From: Candidatus Omnitrophota bacterium
GTDB taxonomy: Bacteria; Omnitrophota; Omnitrophia; Omnitrophales; Danuiimicrobiaceae
Direction of reading: 5' to 3'
NCBI GenBank assembly: GCA_016206945.1
Contig: JACQQP010000033.1
Coordinates: 1-9,584, forward strand
Length of the DNA stretch: 9,584 nt
The notes beneath the pieces are model-generated. The model did not search any database and was not told the origin of the DNA. It saw only the letters and a list, made by a program, of their open reading frames with translations. Of the stretch, positions 1 to 5,667 are shown one piece after another. The position numbers were made by a program, and so were the translations under genes. Within the stretch, counting starts at the first letter, position 1, and each line of letters begins with the position of its first letter.

Positions 1-147
1 CTCTATGAGAATATCCACATCACTGGCAGGCGTGTTGTCACCTCTCACGTAGGAACCGAAGACACCGATCCTCGCGACGTGATATTTCTCACGGAGCGCT
101 TGCTTTTTGGATCTTAGAACATTTTTGATCTCTTCCAATGTCTTCAT
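1..147 (-). CDS. Nucleotidyltransferase (MNT/MntA-like), N-terminal part only
   Basis: The 49 visible codons begin MKTLEEIKNVLRSKKQ and reach the signature GSYVRGDN followed by SDVDILIE. This is the GSxxRG...SDxDxx motif of the DNA polymerase beta-type nucleotidyltransferase fold; the two aspartates in SDVDIL would bind the catalytic metal. Small stand-alone proteins of this type are often MntA antitoxins paired with a HEPN-domain partner, which would lie off the left edge and cannot be seen. The ATG at 147 is preceded by GGTGGTGA about 8 bases upstream, a fair ribosome binding site. The gene is truncated by the window. The family call is firm; the toxin-antitoxin role is inference from known family behaviour. 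Confidence 0.85.
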   Translation of the reverse strand, partial: MKTLEEIKNVLRSKKQALREKYHVARIGVFGSYVRGDNTPASDVDILIE

Positions 148-194
148 GGTTCATCACCACCTAAAGTCAACCGTTGGTTCTATAAAACCAGTTG

Positions 195-224
195 TATATA
201 ACTGAGGGGTCGGCGAGTTTCCAA
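195..224 (-). promoter_or_regulatory. Possible promoter for the nucleotidyltransferase gene
   Basis: On the minus strand TTGGAA (219-224) and TATATA (195-200) are separated by 18 bases and lie about 48 bases upstream of the start codon. Two short dyads follow or overlap the -10: CAGTT/AACTG (189-193 with 200-204) and GGTT/AACC (176-179 with 186-189). They could be an operator, but the arms are short and the region is AT-rich, so this is weak. Confidence 0.25.
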
Positions 225-231
225 CCCCTCA
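203..231 (-). terminator. Hairpin after folE, weak terminator candidate
   Basis: TGAGGGGT (203-210) and ACCCCTCA (224-231) form an 8-bp GC-rich stem with a 13-base loop, starting 10 bases beyond the folE stop. It is well placed to end the operon. No clear U tract follows on the minus strand, so termination is uncertain. Confidence 0.35.
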
Positions 232-240
232 ATATACCTG

Positions 241-813
241 TCATTTCTTTCCGATCAAACTGAAGAATTCGGCGCGGGAGCGTGGATCGCTTCGAAACAT
301 TCCGAGCATGGAACTCGTCACGCAAAAAGAATCTTTTTTTTCCACGCCGCGCATGGCCATGCACAGGTGAAACGCTTCAATCACTACCGCGACCCCTTTT
401 GGCCTTAAGTGCTGCATCAGGCAATCCGCAATTTGACTGGTGAGGCGTTCTTGAACTTGCAGGCGGCGGGAAAAAATGTCAACCACGCGCGGAATTTTAC
501 TTAAACCGATAATCTTCCCATCCGGAAGGTAGGCCACATGAGCCTTTCCATAAAATGGAAGTATATGGTGTTCGCAAAGGCTGAATAGATCGATATCTTT
601 GACGACCACCATCTCGTCATAATTTTCCTCATAGATTGCGCCATTCAAAACTTTTTCGATGTCCTGGCGGTAGCCCCGCGTTAGGAATTTAAGAGAAGCC
701 TCCACCCGTTTTGGCGTCTTAAGAAGGCCCTCACGGGAGGGATTTTCTCCCAGTAAGGAAATGAGGTCTTTGACAATGGATTGAATTTTTAATTCCTCGG
801 TCAGTTCATGCAC
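241..813 (-). CDS. folE: GTP cyclohydrolase I
   Basis: Converts GTP to 7,8-dihydroneopterin triphosphate, the first step towards folate, other pterins or queuosine-type products; cytoplasmic. The 190 residues match a normal bacterial FolE. The zinc ligands are visible: C80 and H83 in CEHH (80-83), and C151 in HLCMAMRG, with the same 71-residue spacing as in the E. coli enzyme. The start is GTG at 813: a strong GAGGTGA lies 7 bases upstream, and the nearby ATG at 809 is out of frame. It is the last gene of the Fe-S operon, 66 bases after the DUF971 gene, and may also have its own weak promoter in that gap. No key residue is missing. The family call is very secure. Confidence 0.97.
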   Translation of the reverse strand: MHELTEELKIQSIVKDLISLLGENPSREGLLKTPKRVEASLKFLTRGYRQDIEKVLNGAIYEENYDEMVVVKDIDLFSLCEHHILPFYGKAHVAYLPDGKIIGLSKIPRVVDIFSRRLQVQERLTSQIADCLMQHLRPKGVAVVIEAFHLCMAMRGVEKKDSFCVTSSMLGMFRSDPRSRAEFFSLIGKK

Positions 814-835
814 TTTTTAATCACCTCGGGTAGAT

Positions 836-864
836 AATTTAATACGGTTTCCTGGAAAAATCAA
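836..864 (-). promoter_or_regulatory. Weak sigma70-like promoter candidate for folE
   Basis: On the minus strand TTGATT (859-864), a 17-base spacer and TAAATT (836-841) lie in the gap between the DUF971 gene and folE. Each box matches the consensus at about four of six positions. It would give a very short leader containing the GAGGTGA ribosome site. folE could equally be expressed only by read-through. Confidence 0.25.
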
Positions 865-879
865 CCCGCGATCTTTTCG

Positions 880-1203
880 TCATTGCTTACACTTCTCGCA
901 AGGGCAAATTTCGCGAAGATATTTAAAGGTGTAAATTCCAGTGTTATGCCCATCACTCCAGTTGATTCGAATCCCATAGCGGCCAACGCCTTGGATTTCA
1001 ATGGGATGGATGTCTTCGGTTATTTGATTTGGATCCATACGCCTCTGGCCCGACCATTCATCCACACACCCAGCGCATTGACAGAGTTTTCTGAGATAAC
1101 CGCACGGATACAAACTTTCATGCTCATCTTGCCAACGAATGGCAAGCGTCCGTTCATCCGCCTGTTTCACCTCGAGCGGCATTACGACTTCTTGGTTTCC
1201 CAT
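880..1203 (-). CDS. DUF971 (GBBH-like N-terminal domain) small protein, probable Mrp partner
   Basis: 107 residues forming one DUF971 domain, the fold also found at the N-terminus of gamma-butyrobetaine hydroxylase and at the C-terminus of plant HCF101. It carries two cysteine clusters of the same form, CxCxxC: C41/C43/C46 in CQCAGC and C100/C102/C105 in CPCEKC, plus C34. These could bind a metal or Fe-S cluster, which is inference. The listed ATG gives a 22-base overlap with mrp and has a poor ribosome site. The in-frame ATG at 1182 (protein beginning MPLEVKQADE) forms a TAATG overlap with the mrp stop and fits usual family starts better, so the real protein may be 100 residues. Tight coupling to a DUF59-ATPase gene supports a shared role in Fe-S cluster transfer. 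Confidence 0.88.
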   Translation of the reverse strand: MGNQEVVMPLEVKQADERTLAIRWQDEHESLYPCGYLRKLCQCAGCVDEWSGQRRMDPNQITEDIHPIEIQGVGRYGIRINWSDGHNTGIYTFKYLREICPCEKCKQ

Positions 1204-2285
1204 TTAATATTAACAGGGCCCGCCGGCCCGCCCTTCATATTGACAATGCTCATCTGAGCGGCAATAGCGCCCGCGATGATCTGATAAATTTTTGCGGTTT
1301 GACCTTCAGGCTTTGCGGCAACAATGGGCGTCCCCTGATCACCTGTTTCCACGACCGCTGAATCAATCGGAATCTGGCCGAGAAGAGGCACTCCTAATTC
1401 CTCACTCATTTTTTCACCGCCCCCACCACTGAAAATATGAGCCACGTGGCCACAATCAGGACACTTAAAATAACTCATATTCTCAATTAATCCCAAAACG
1501 GGCACGTTCACCTTTTGAAACATTTGAAGTCCTTTTCGGGCGTCAATCAAGCTGACCTCCTGAGGTGTTGTCACGATCACAGCTCCAGAAAGAGGCGCTG
1601 ATTGCGTGAGCGTCAATTGCGCATCTCCCGTCCCAGGAGGCAAATCGAGTATGAGATAATCGAGCTCACCCCATTCTACGCGCGTCAAAAACTGTTGAAT
1701 GATTTGGTGAACCATCGGACCACGCCAGATGATCGGTGCCTTCTCGGTCGCAAGAAACCCAATGGACATCAGCCGAATCCCGTGCGCTTTAAGCGGGAGA
1801 ATTTTCTCGTCCGCTGTGACTTCGGGTTGGCGGCCTACCAAACCAAACATAAGCGGCATGCTCGGCCCATAAATATCGCAATCGAGAAGCCCGACTTGAG
1901 CCCCTGTTTTTGCAAGCGCTAAAGCCAAATTGGCGGCGACGGTTGATTTCCCGACGCCGCCTTTTCCACTTGCCACTGCGATGATGTTTCGAACCCCAGG
2001 CAAAACCGTCGCACTTTCAAAACGAGAACGCCCCCTCGTAGAAGAAGTCATCTCGACGCGAACCTCCTTTACCCCCGGAAGCGCGCGCACCTTTGATTCA
2101 CATTCCTGCTTCAGCTGATCCCGCACTGGACAAGCAGGCGTCGTCAGCTCGATTGTAAAGTCGACGGTTCCACCTTCAACTTTTAGATCTTTAATGAATC
2201 CAAGGCTTACAATATCCCGGTGAAGATCGGGGTCTTTAACCGTTTTCAATGCGTTTAATATTTGCTCTTCGGCAATAGATGTCAT
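1182..2285 (-). CDS. mrp: Mrp/ApbC/NBP35-type Fe-S cluster carrier ATPase with DUF59 domain
   Basis: A P-loop ATPase that carries and delivers Fe-S clusters to apo-proteins in the cytoplasm. Residues 1-80 are a DUF59 (MIP18-like) domain with the conserved TTPACP (C52). A ParA/MinD-type domain follows: deviant Walker A GKGGVGKST at 107-115, Walker B region LLDCDIYGPS (133-142), and DLPPGTGD (214-221). The cluster-binding CxxC is C275/C278 in FKCPDCG. The length of 367 is normal. The ATG at 2285 forms an ATGA overlap with the desulfurase stop, and GGAAGAG lies just upstream, at the border of a palindromic repeat. With the DUF971 gene next door the pair reconstitutes the DUF59-ATPase-DUF971 domain order of HCF101. 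The short glycine-rich tail GGPAGPVN near the C-terminus is not assigned. Confidence 0.95.
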   Translation of the reverse strand: MTSIAEEQILNALKTVKDPDLHRDIVSLGFIKDLKVEGGTVDFTIELTTPACPVRDQLKQECESKVRALPGVKEVRVEMTSSTRGRSRFESATVLPGVRNIIAVASGKGGVGKSTVAANLALALAKTGAQVGLLDCDIYGPSMPLMFGLVGRQPEVTADEKILPLKAHGIRLMSIGFLATEKAPIIWRGPMVHQIIQQFLTRVEWGELDYLILDLPPGTGDAQLTLTQSAPLSGAVIVTTPQEVSLIDARKGLQMFQKVNVPVLGLIENMSYFKCPDCGHVAHIFSGGGGEKMSEELGVPLLGQIPIDSAVVETGDQGTPIVAAKPEGQTAKIYQIIAGAIAAQMSIVNMKGGPAGPVNIKWETKKS

Positions 2286-3547
2286 AGTCTCTTCCCGTCA
2301 TTGCGAGCGAACTTGCCCGCCAAGATTTGTGGCGGGCGAGCGAGCGAAGCAATCTCAGAGGTTTCAGATTGCTTCGGCATTGCTTGGGACGTGCCTCGCA
2401 ATGACGATTTATTTAATTCTCTCAACTCACGCACCAGTTTCGAAACCGTTTGAATCGTCATATCAATTTCCTCCGAAGTTGTGTAACGGCTCAAACTAAA
2501 ACGAAGGGAGCCAAACGCAAGCTCCCGAGGAAGCCCCATTGCTTCCAAAACGTGAGATGGCTCAAGGGCTCCCGTAAGACAGGCAGAGCCGCTTGAAGCG
2601 GCAACGCCCGCTTCGCTCAAACGAATCAAAAGTGTTTCCGCTTCCACGCGAGCAATAGTGATGTTGGTCGTATTTGAAATACGGGCTTCCCCATATCCAT
2701 TCACAAAACTTTCCGGTATCTCGCGAAGCAGTCTATCTTCAAGTCGGTTTCTGAGCGACCGAATCCATTTTTCGTTTTCAGAAAATCGTCCCACCGCCAG
2801 ACCGAGCGCGAAAGCGAGCCCCACAATCCCTGGAACATTTTCTGTGCCTGCTCTGCGGTCACGCTCCTGACGTCCTCCCACAAAAAGCGGGAAAAAGGGA
2901 ATCCCTTCACGTACGTAAAGGCCACCGATCCCTTTTGGACCGTGAAGTTTATGCGCCGAAAATGATAGAAAATCAATAGGAATGCTCGAAAGATTCATTT
3001 GGAGTTTCCCAACGGCTTGAACTCCATCCACATGAAATAAAATCCCTTTTTCCTTAACAAAACGGCCAATCCGATCGACCGGAAATAGAACGCCCGTTTC
3101 ATTATTGGCCCACATCATGGACACCACCGCAACCTGATCGGTGAGTGCGTTTTCAAACGCTTCCCAATCCAGTGTGCCTTGCTTCGAAACACCGATGGAA
3201 ACCACTTCGTAACCTTCTCGCTCGAGCGATCTCGAAAGATTCCGGATGGAGGAATGTTCCACTTGAGAGGTCACGATGCGTCTGCGTTCTGGATGTGCTT
3301 TAAGCGCGGAATGAATGGCCGTGTGATTACTTTCTGTTCCACCGCTCGTAAAAATAATTTCGCGCTCAGACCTTGCGCCCAAAAACCGCGCCACTTCAGC
3401 GCGTGCCTCTTCGATCGTCCGACGTATCCCTTTGCCGAAATCGTAAAGACTCGAAGGGTTACCGTAAAACGCTCCAAAAAAAAGCCTCATTCGCTCTTCC
3501 ACTTCGGGAGCTACTTTTGTTGTGGCATTGTTATCCAGATAGATCAT
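2282..3547 (-). CDS. nifS/iscS-like: Cysteine desulfurase, NifS/IscS family, with repeat-encoded C-terminal tail
   Basis: A PLP enzyme that removes sulfur from L-cysteine as a persulfide for Fe-S clusters and thio-cofactors. The N-terminus IYLDNNATT, H98, D174 (HVDGVQ), the PLP lysine K200 in SFSAHKLHGPKG, and the catalytic cysteine C323 in SSGSACLTG followed by PSHVL are all present, as in class I (NifS/IscS) enzymes. The normal fold ends near residue 380. Residues 381-418 are encoded by a 111-bp palindromic repeat (LRGTSQAMPKQS...ARNDG), ending GKRL before the stop. Without the repeat the end would read LNKWKRL with the same stop. The ATG at 3547 has GAGGACT 6 bases upstream. The stop overlaps mrp as ATGA. 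No IscU or NifU scaffold gene is in view. NifS and IscS cannot be separated from sequence alone. Confidence 0.95.
   Translation of the reverse strand: MIYLDNNATTKVAPEVEERMRLFFGAFYGNPSSLYDFGKGIRRTIEEARAEVARFLGARSEREIIFTSGGTESNHTAIHSALKAHPERRRIVTSQVEHSSIRNLSRSLEREGYEVVSIGVSKQGTLDWEAFENALTDQVAVVSMMWANNETGVLFPVDRIGRFVKEKGILFHVDGVQAVGKLQMNLSSIPIDFLSFSAHKLHGPKGIGGLYVREGIPFFPLFVGGRQERDRRAGTENVPGIVGLAFALGLAVGRFSENEKWIRSLRNRLEDRLLREIPESFVNGYGEARISNTTNITIARVEAETLLIRLSEAGVAASSGSACLTGALEPSHVLEAMGLPRELAFGSLRFSLSRYTTSEEIDMTIQTVSKLVRELRELNKSSLRGTSQAMPKQSETSEIASLARPPQILAGKFARNDGKRL
2296..2406. repeat. Palindromic element family A, copy 1 (inside cysteine desulfurase gene)
   Basis: The 111-bp element is bounded by perfect 12-bp inverted termini, CGTCATTGCGAG (2296-2307) and CTCGCAATGACG (2395-2406). 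Inside are two hairpins: GCCCGCCA/TGGCGGGC (2315-2322 with 2330-2337) and CGAAGCAATCT/AGATTGCTTCG (2345-2355 with 2366-2376). Copy 2 at 5471-5650 shares the same termini and both internal hairpins. The length is 37 codons exactly, so it is frame-neutral in the desulfurase gene. No target duplication is visible. From memory, very similar CGTCATTGCGAG-bounded repeats occur in many genomes; I could not check this. Confidence 0.93.
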
Positions 3548-3592
3548 GAGAGTCCTCGAGAAAAAAATTGTCTTTTGGTAAGAAGTTTCGTA

Positions 3593-3642
3593 GGAATGGG
3601 GGACAGGTACTTGTCATAAGTCCAGTACCTGTCCCCCATTCC
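3593..3642. repeat. Perfect 19-bp hairpin, REP-like, in the desulfurase leader
   Basis: GGAATGGGGGACAGGTACT (3593-3611) and its exact reverse complement (3624-3642) flank a 12-base loop. It lies about 45 bases upstream of the desulfurase start and downstream of the predicted promoter, so it should be in the leader RNA. No T tract follows on either strand, which argues against a simple terminator. The GGGGACAGGTACT core resembles dispersed repeats that I recall near Y1-type (RAYT) transposases, but no transposase is present here. Confidence 0.85.
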
Positions 3643-3743
3643 CTCTGTGTTAACGATACTCAGTGAAGACTTACTTCGCTAATATTCCTAAGTACTTTAT
3701 TATAAATAAGATAGGACTAATTATTATAGCGTAAGCTGAGTTT

Positions 3744-3771
3744 ATTATCTCACAAATATTTTTTCTGTCAA
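3744..3771 (-). promoter_or_regulatory. Strong sigma70-like promoter of the Fe-S operon
   Basis: On the minus strand there is a perfect TTGACA (-35, 3766-3771), a 16-base spacer and GATAAT (-10, 3744-3749), with an extended -10 dinucleotide TG one base upstream of the -10. The start of transcription would be near 3737, giving a leader of about 190 bases that contains the 3593-3642 hairpin. The -35 box lies within 10 bases of the CPBP gene stop, in an AT-rich stretch. The rest of the 232-bp gap (3548-3779) holds no gene that I can see. Confidence 0.75.
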
Positions 3772-3779
3772 AGCACCGT

Positions 3780-4673
3780 TCAGGATCGACTGAGGCGGGG
3801 AGCCATCCACCAGACAACACATCCCAAAAGCACCAGCACAAACCATTCAACACGACCATCATAATAAGGAAAATGGCCGAAAAAAGGATGGAGCATATCT
3901 TCAGGACCGCTTCGAACAAACGAGTACTGCCATTTGACCATAAAAACGGCGCCGGCATGAACGCCAATGGAAAGAAAAATGGACCGCGTGCGAATAAAAG
4001 CAAGATTTAAAAGCACGCCAAATAAAAATAACCCCGCAAACTCTGGGAAAATTACGTGCGGACGCTTCACGAATGGTTCCAAGTAACCAAACATTAATCT
4101 GATCGCATCGCCAAAAGATGGATTCTCGGGAATGAAAATCTGTCCATTGTCAAAGAAGTGGCAAAGAGAATAGAAAGCGCTTCCCAAAATAACAGCGAGC
4201 CACGAACCAATTTTGCGCGTGAGGTTCACATAAATAAAACCTCTAAAGAAAAACTCCTCCACAATTCCTACCACCAGGCCGCTCAACATCCCTTTAAAAA
4301 AACGTTCGACAATGTCCTGAAGAAGAAATGGCTCGCGAAGATATCGAGGTCCGATGGCAACTTCCACGATGGCAAGGATCACTACGGTTAGAGCTCCTGT
4401 AAGAAAACCATATTGAATCAGCCGTTTCCACGGCCTTGAAAAATCGAATCCATATTCCCGCCATGCTTCCCTGTCAAAAAGCCCTTCCCTTTTCCCTTTA
4501 CCTCTCAAGACATAAAGCGCGGCTGCCGCAACTGTAAAAATCATGACAAGCCGATTAAAGATCCGCTCGAACTTAAAATAAGGATTAAGAAGCGCATGGA
4601 CGAGAGGCGTTAAAAGCACGCTCAAAACAAAAATAATAATCACGATGACGAAAAACTTAAATACCTTACTCAT
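3780..4673 (-). CDS. CPBP-family intramembrane metalloprotease (CAAX protease-related)
   Basis: A multi-pass membrane protein of 297 residues, of the Rce1/CPBP (ABI) superfamily. The catalytic motifs are in order: EEFFFRG with E139, E140 and R144; FYSLCH with H172; and a late H239 in IGVHAG. Hydrophobic segments begin at residues 6-30 and continue at about 42-56, 88-108, 129-147, 155-172, 211-226, 231-246 and 277-291. An unusually long hydrophilic stretch (about 173-210) separates the second and third motifs. The ATG at 4673 overlaps the menG stop as ATGA, so translation is probably coupled to menaquinone synthesis. The substrate is unknown; CPBP members process prenylated proteins, bacteriocins or other membrane peptides. 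No function beyond the family can be stated. Confidence 0.85.
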   Translation of the reverse strand: MSKVFKFFVIVIIIFVLSVLLTPLVHALLNPYFKFERIFNRLVMIFTVAAAALYVLRGKGKREGLFDREAWREYGFDFSRPWKRLIQYGFLTGALTVVILAIVEVAIGPRYLREPFLLQDIVERFFKGMLSGLVVGIVEEFFFRGFIYVNLTRKIGSWLAVILGSAFYSLCHFFDNGQIFIPENPSFGDAIRLMFGYLEPFVKRPHVIFPEFAGLFLFGVLLNLAFIRTRSIFLSIGVHAGAVFMVKWQYSFVRSGPEDMLHPFFGHFPYYDGRVEWFVLVLLGCVVWWMAPRLSRS

Positions 4674-5446
4674 GATGAATTTTTCCCTTCAACGATGGCG
4701 GCCGTTCCGAAACTGAGAGAAGCAATGGACACCTCTGTGAAACCAGCGGCCTCGAATTCGCGTCTTAAATCTTTTGGTTCGGAAAAAGCTTGCACCGATT
4801 GAGATAAAAACTCATAAGCGTGATCATGCCGAGAAAAGAACCGTCCTACCAAAGGGACGTAAAACTTCAAGTACGGCTGATAGAAAAAGCGCCAAAGGAG
4901 CCGATTTTGAGGCCGCGTGAGTTCCAAAAAAACGGCTCTTCCATTTGGGCGAAGAACCCGTTTTGCTTCCGAAAGGAAGGAGGCCATGTCTTGAACGCTC
5001 CTTAAAATAAAACTCCCGGTTACCAAATCAAACGCATTTTCAGAAAAGGGCAAATCATGAAAGTCACAGGCAACCAGCTGGACCAAACGGCCCAGCCGCG
5101 CCCTCGCCTGTTCCAGCATTTCGGTCGAGAAATCACAACCAACCGCTTGTTTAAAATGCCTTTCTTTCAAAAAAGCTTCAAGGGATTTGCCCGTCCCAAC
5201 CCCCAAATCCAGAACGCGCCCCTTAAGCATTCCTTCCCCCCCACCTTTGTCCTCCCCCACTCCGCCACAAGAACGGCGGATCCGTCCTTCGGCGGAAAGG
5301 GGGGAAGAATGTTCGACAAGCATCTTTCTCCAATAATGATGGAGGCCGAAACTTAAAAAGGAATTCAAAAAATCATATTGGGCAGAAATCGCGTTGAAGA
5401 GAGATTGAATCGCTTTCCGATCGGGGTGGGCGATATCGGTTTTCAT
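4670..5446 (-). CDS. menG/ubiE: Demethylmenaquinone C-methyltransferase (MenG/UbiE) with repeat-encoded insert
   Basis: A SAM-dependent methyltransferase for the last step of menaquinone synthesis. The N-terminal family signature FNAISAQYDFLNSFLSFGL (17-35) is clear. The SAM-binding loop is VLDLGVGTG (78-86), followed by GCDFSTEML and the late motifs VLRPNGRAVFLEL and a PLVGRFFSRHDHAYEFLSQS segment that aligns with the usual YLPESI region. Between E45 and M73 are 27 residues rich in Gly, Arg and Ser (for example RIRRSCGGVGEDKGGGEG), encoded by a GC-rich palindrome; family members have only a short linker here. The protein of 258 residues is therefore longer than usual. The ribosome site is weak (GGGG 10 bases upstream). 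The gene follows mqnC after 221 bp and overlaps the CPBP gene. Context (MqnA, MqnC) favours menaquinone rather than ubiquinone. Confidence 0.92.
   Translation of the reverse strand: MKTDIAHPDRKAIQSLFNAISAQYDFLNSFLSFGLHHYWRKMLVEHSSPLSAEGRIRRSCGGVGEDKGGGEGMLKGRVLDLGVGTGKSLEAFLKERHFKQAVGCDFSTEMLEQARARLGRLVQLVACDFHDLPFSENAFDLVTGSFILRSVQDMASFLSEAKRVLRPNGRAVFLELTRPQNRLLWRFFYQPYLKFYVPLVGRFFSRHDHAYEFLSQSVQAFSEPKDLRREFEAAGFTEVSIASLSFGTAAIVEGKNSS
5228..5311. repeat. GC-rich palindromic element B inside menG
   Basis: Near-complementary ends, CATTCCTTCCCCCC (5228-5241) and GGGGGGAAGAATG (5299-5311), enclose an internal TCCGCC/GGCGGA hairpin (5261-5266 with 5275-5280) and a second TCCG/CGGA pairing. The stretch is 84 bases, 28 codons, and is read in frame as residues H46 to M73 of MenG. 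Its composition (runs of C or G) differs from the surrounding gene. The exact borders are uncertain by a few bases and no target duplication is seen. Confidence 0.7.
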
Positions 5447-5470
5447 TGCATCAATGCCCCAAAGGAGCGA

Positions 5471-5650
5471 TCGTCATTGCGAGGAGCCCGCCAATATTTC
5501 GTGGCGGACGACGCCGCTTGTCCGAGCGCCGGTCGGGCGCTTGGTCTTGCGGTGCCGTACGGTCGGTACGGCGTACGGTCGGTACGGCGAAGCAATCTCA
5601 TAGCTCGGAGATTGCTTCGACCGCTTTTGGAACGCTGTCTCGCAATGACG
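5471..5650. repeat. Palindromic element family A, copy 2 (mqnC-menG gap)
   Basis: 180 bp with the same perfect 12-bp termini as copy 1: CGTCATTGCGAG (5471-5482) and CTCGCAATGACG (5639-5650). It has the CCGCCA/TGGCGG hairpin (5487-5492 with 5501-5506) and a 12-bp CGAAGCAATCTC/GAGATTGCTTCG hairpin (5588-5599 with 5608-5619). It is longer than copy 1 because of an extra GC-rich middle containing a tandem duplication. It fills most of the 221-bp space between the mqnC stop and the menG start, and ends 24 bases from the menG ATG. Short ORFs across it are repeat artefacts. Confidence 0.92.
5556..5587. repeat. Perfect 16-bp tandem duplication within family A copy 2
   Basis: CGTACGGTCGGTACGG occurs twice back to back (5556-5571 and 5572-5587). 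Each unit contains GTACGG-type inverted pieces, so the region can fold in several ways. Copy 1 lacks it, so it is a later expansion or a nested insertion. Confidence 0.85.
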
Positions 5651-5667
5651 GAAAATTATCGACCGGA

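Noticed and set aside
883..1257. Plus-strand open frames opposite the minus-strand genes (for example 883-1257, 1602-1922, 3179-3619, 5848-6240, 7882-8280)
   Set aside because: They lie antisense to well-supported conserved genes, resemble no family I recognise, and are the usual shadows of coding sequence.
3593..3642. Rho-independent terminator at the 19-bp hairpin
   Set aside because: Neither strand has a T tract after the stem, and it lies downstream of a strong promoter and before the desulfurase start.
3548..3779. tRNA or small RNA gene in the desulfurase leader
   Set aside because: I found no cloverleaf or known riboswitch pattern, only the promoter, an AT-rich stretch and the perfect hairpin.
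3671..4003. 110-residue minus-strand frame overlapping the CPBP gene end
   Set aside because: It is in another frame of a gene with clear catalytic motifs. Its hydrophobicity reflects the overlapping membrane-protein code.
5556..5587. CRISPR or minisatellite at the 16-bp tandem repeat
   Set aside because: There are only two abutting units without spacers, and they lie inside a palindromic element.
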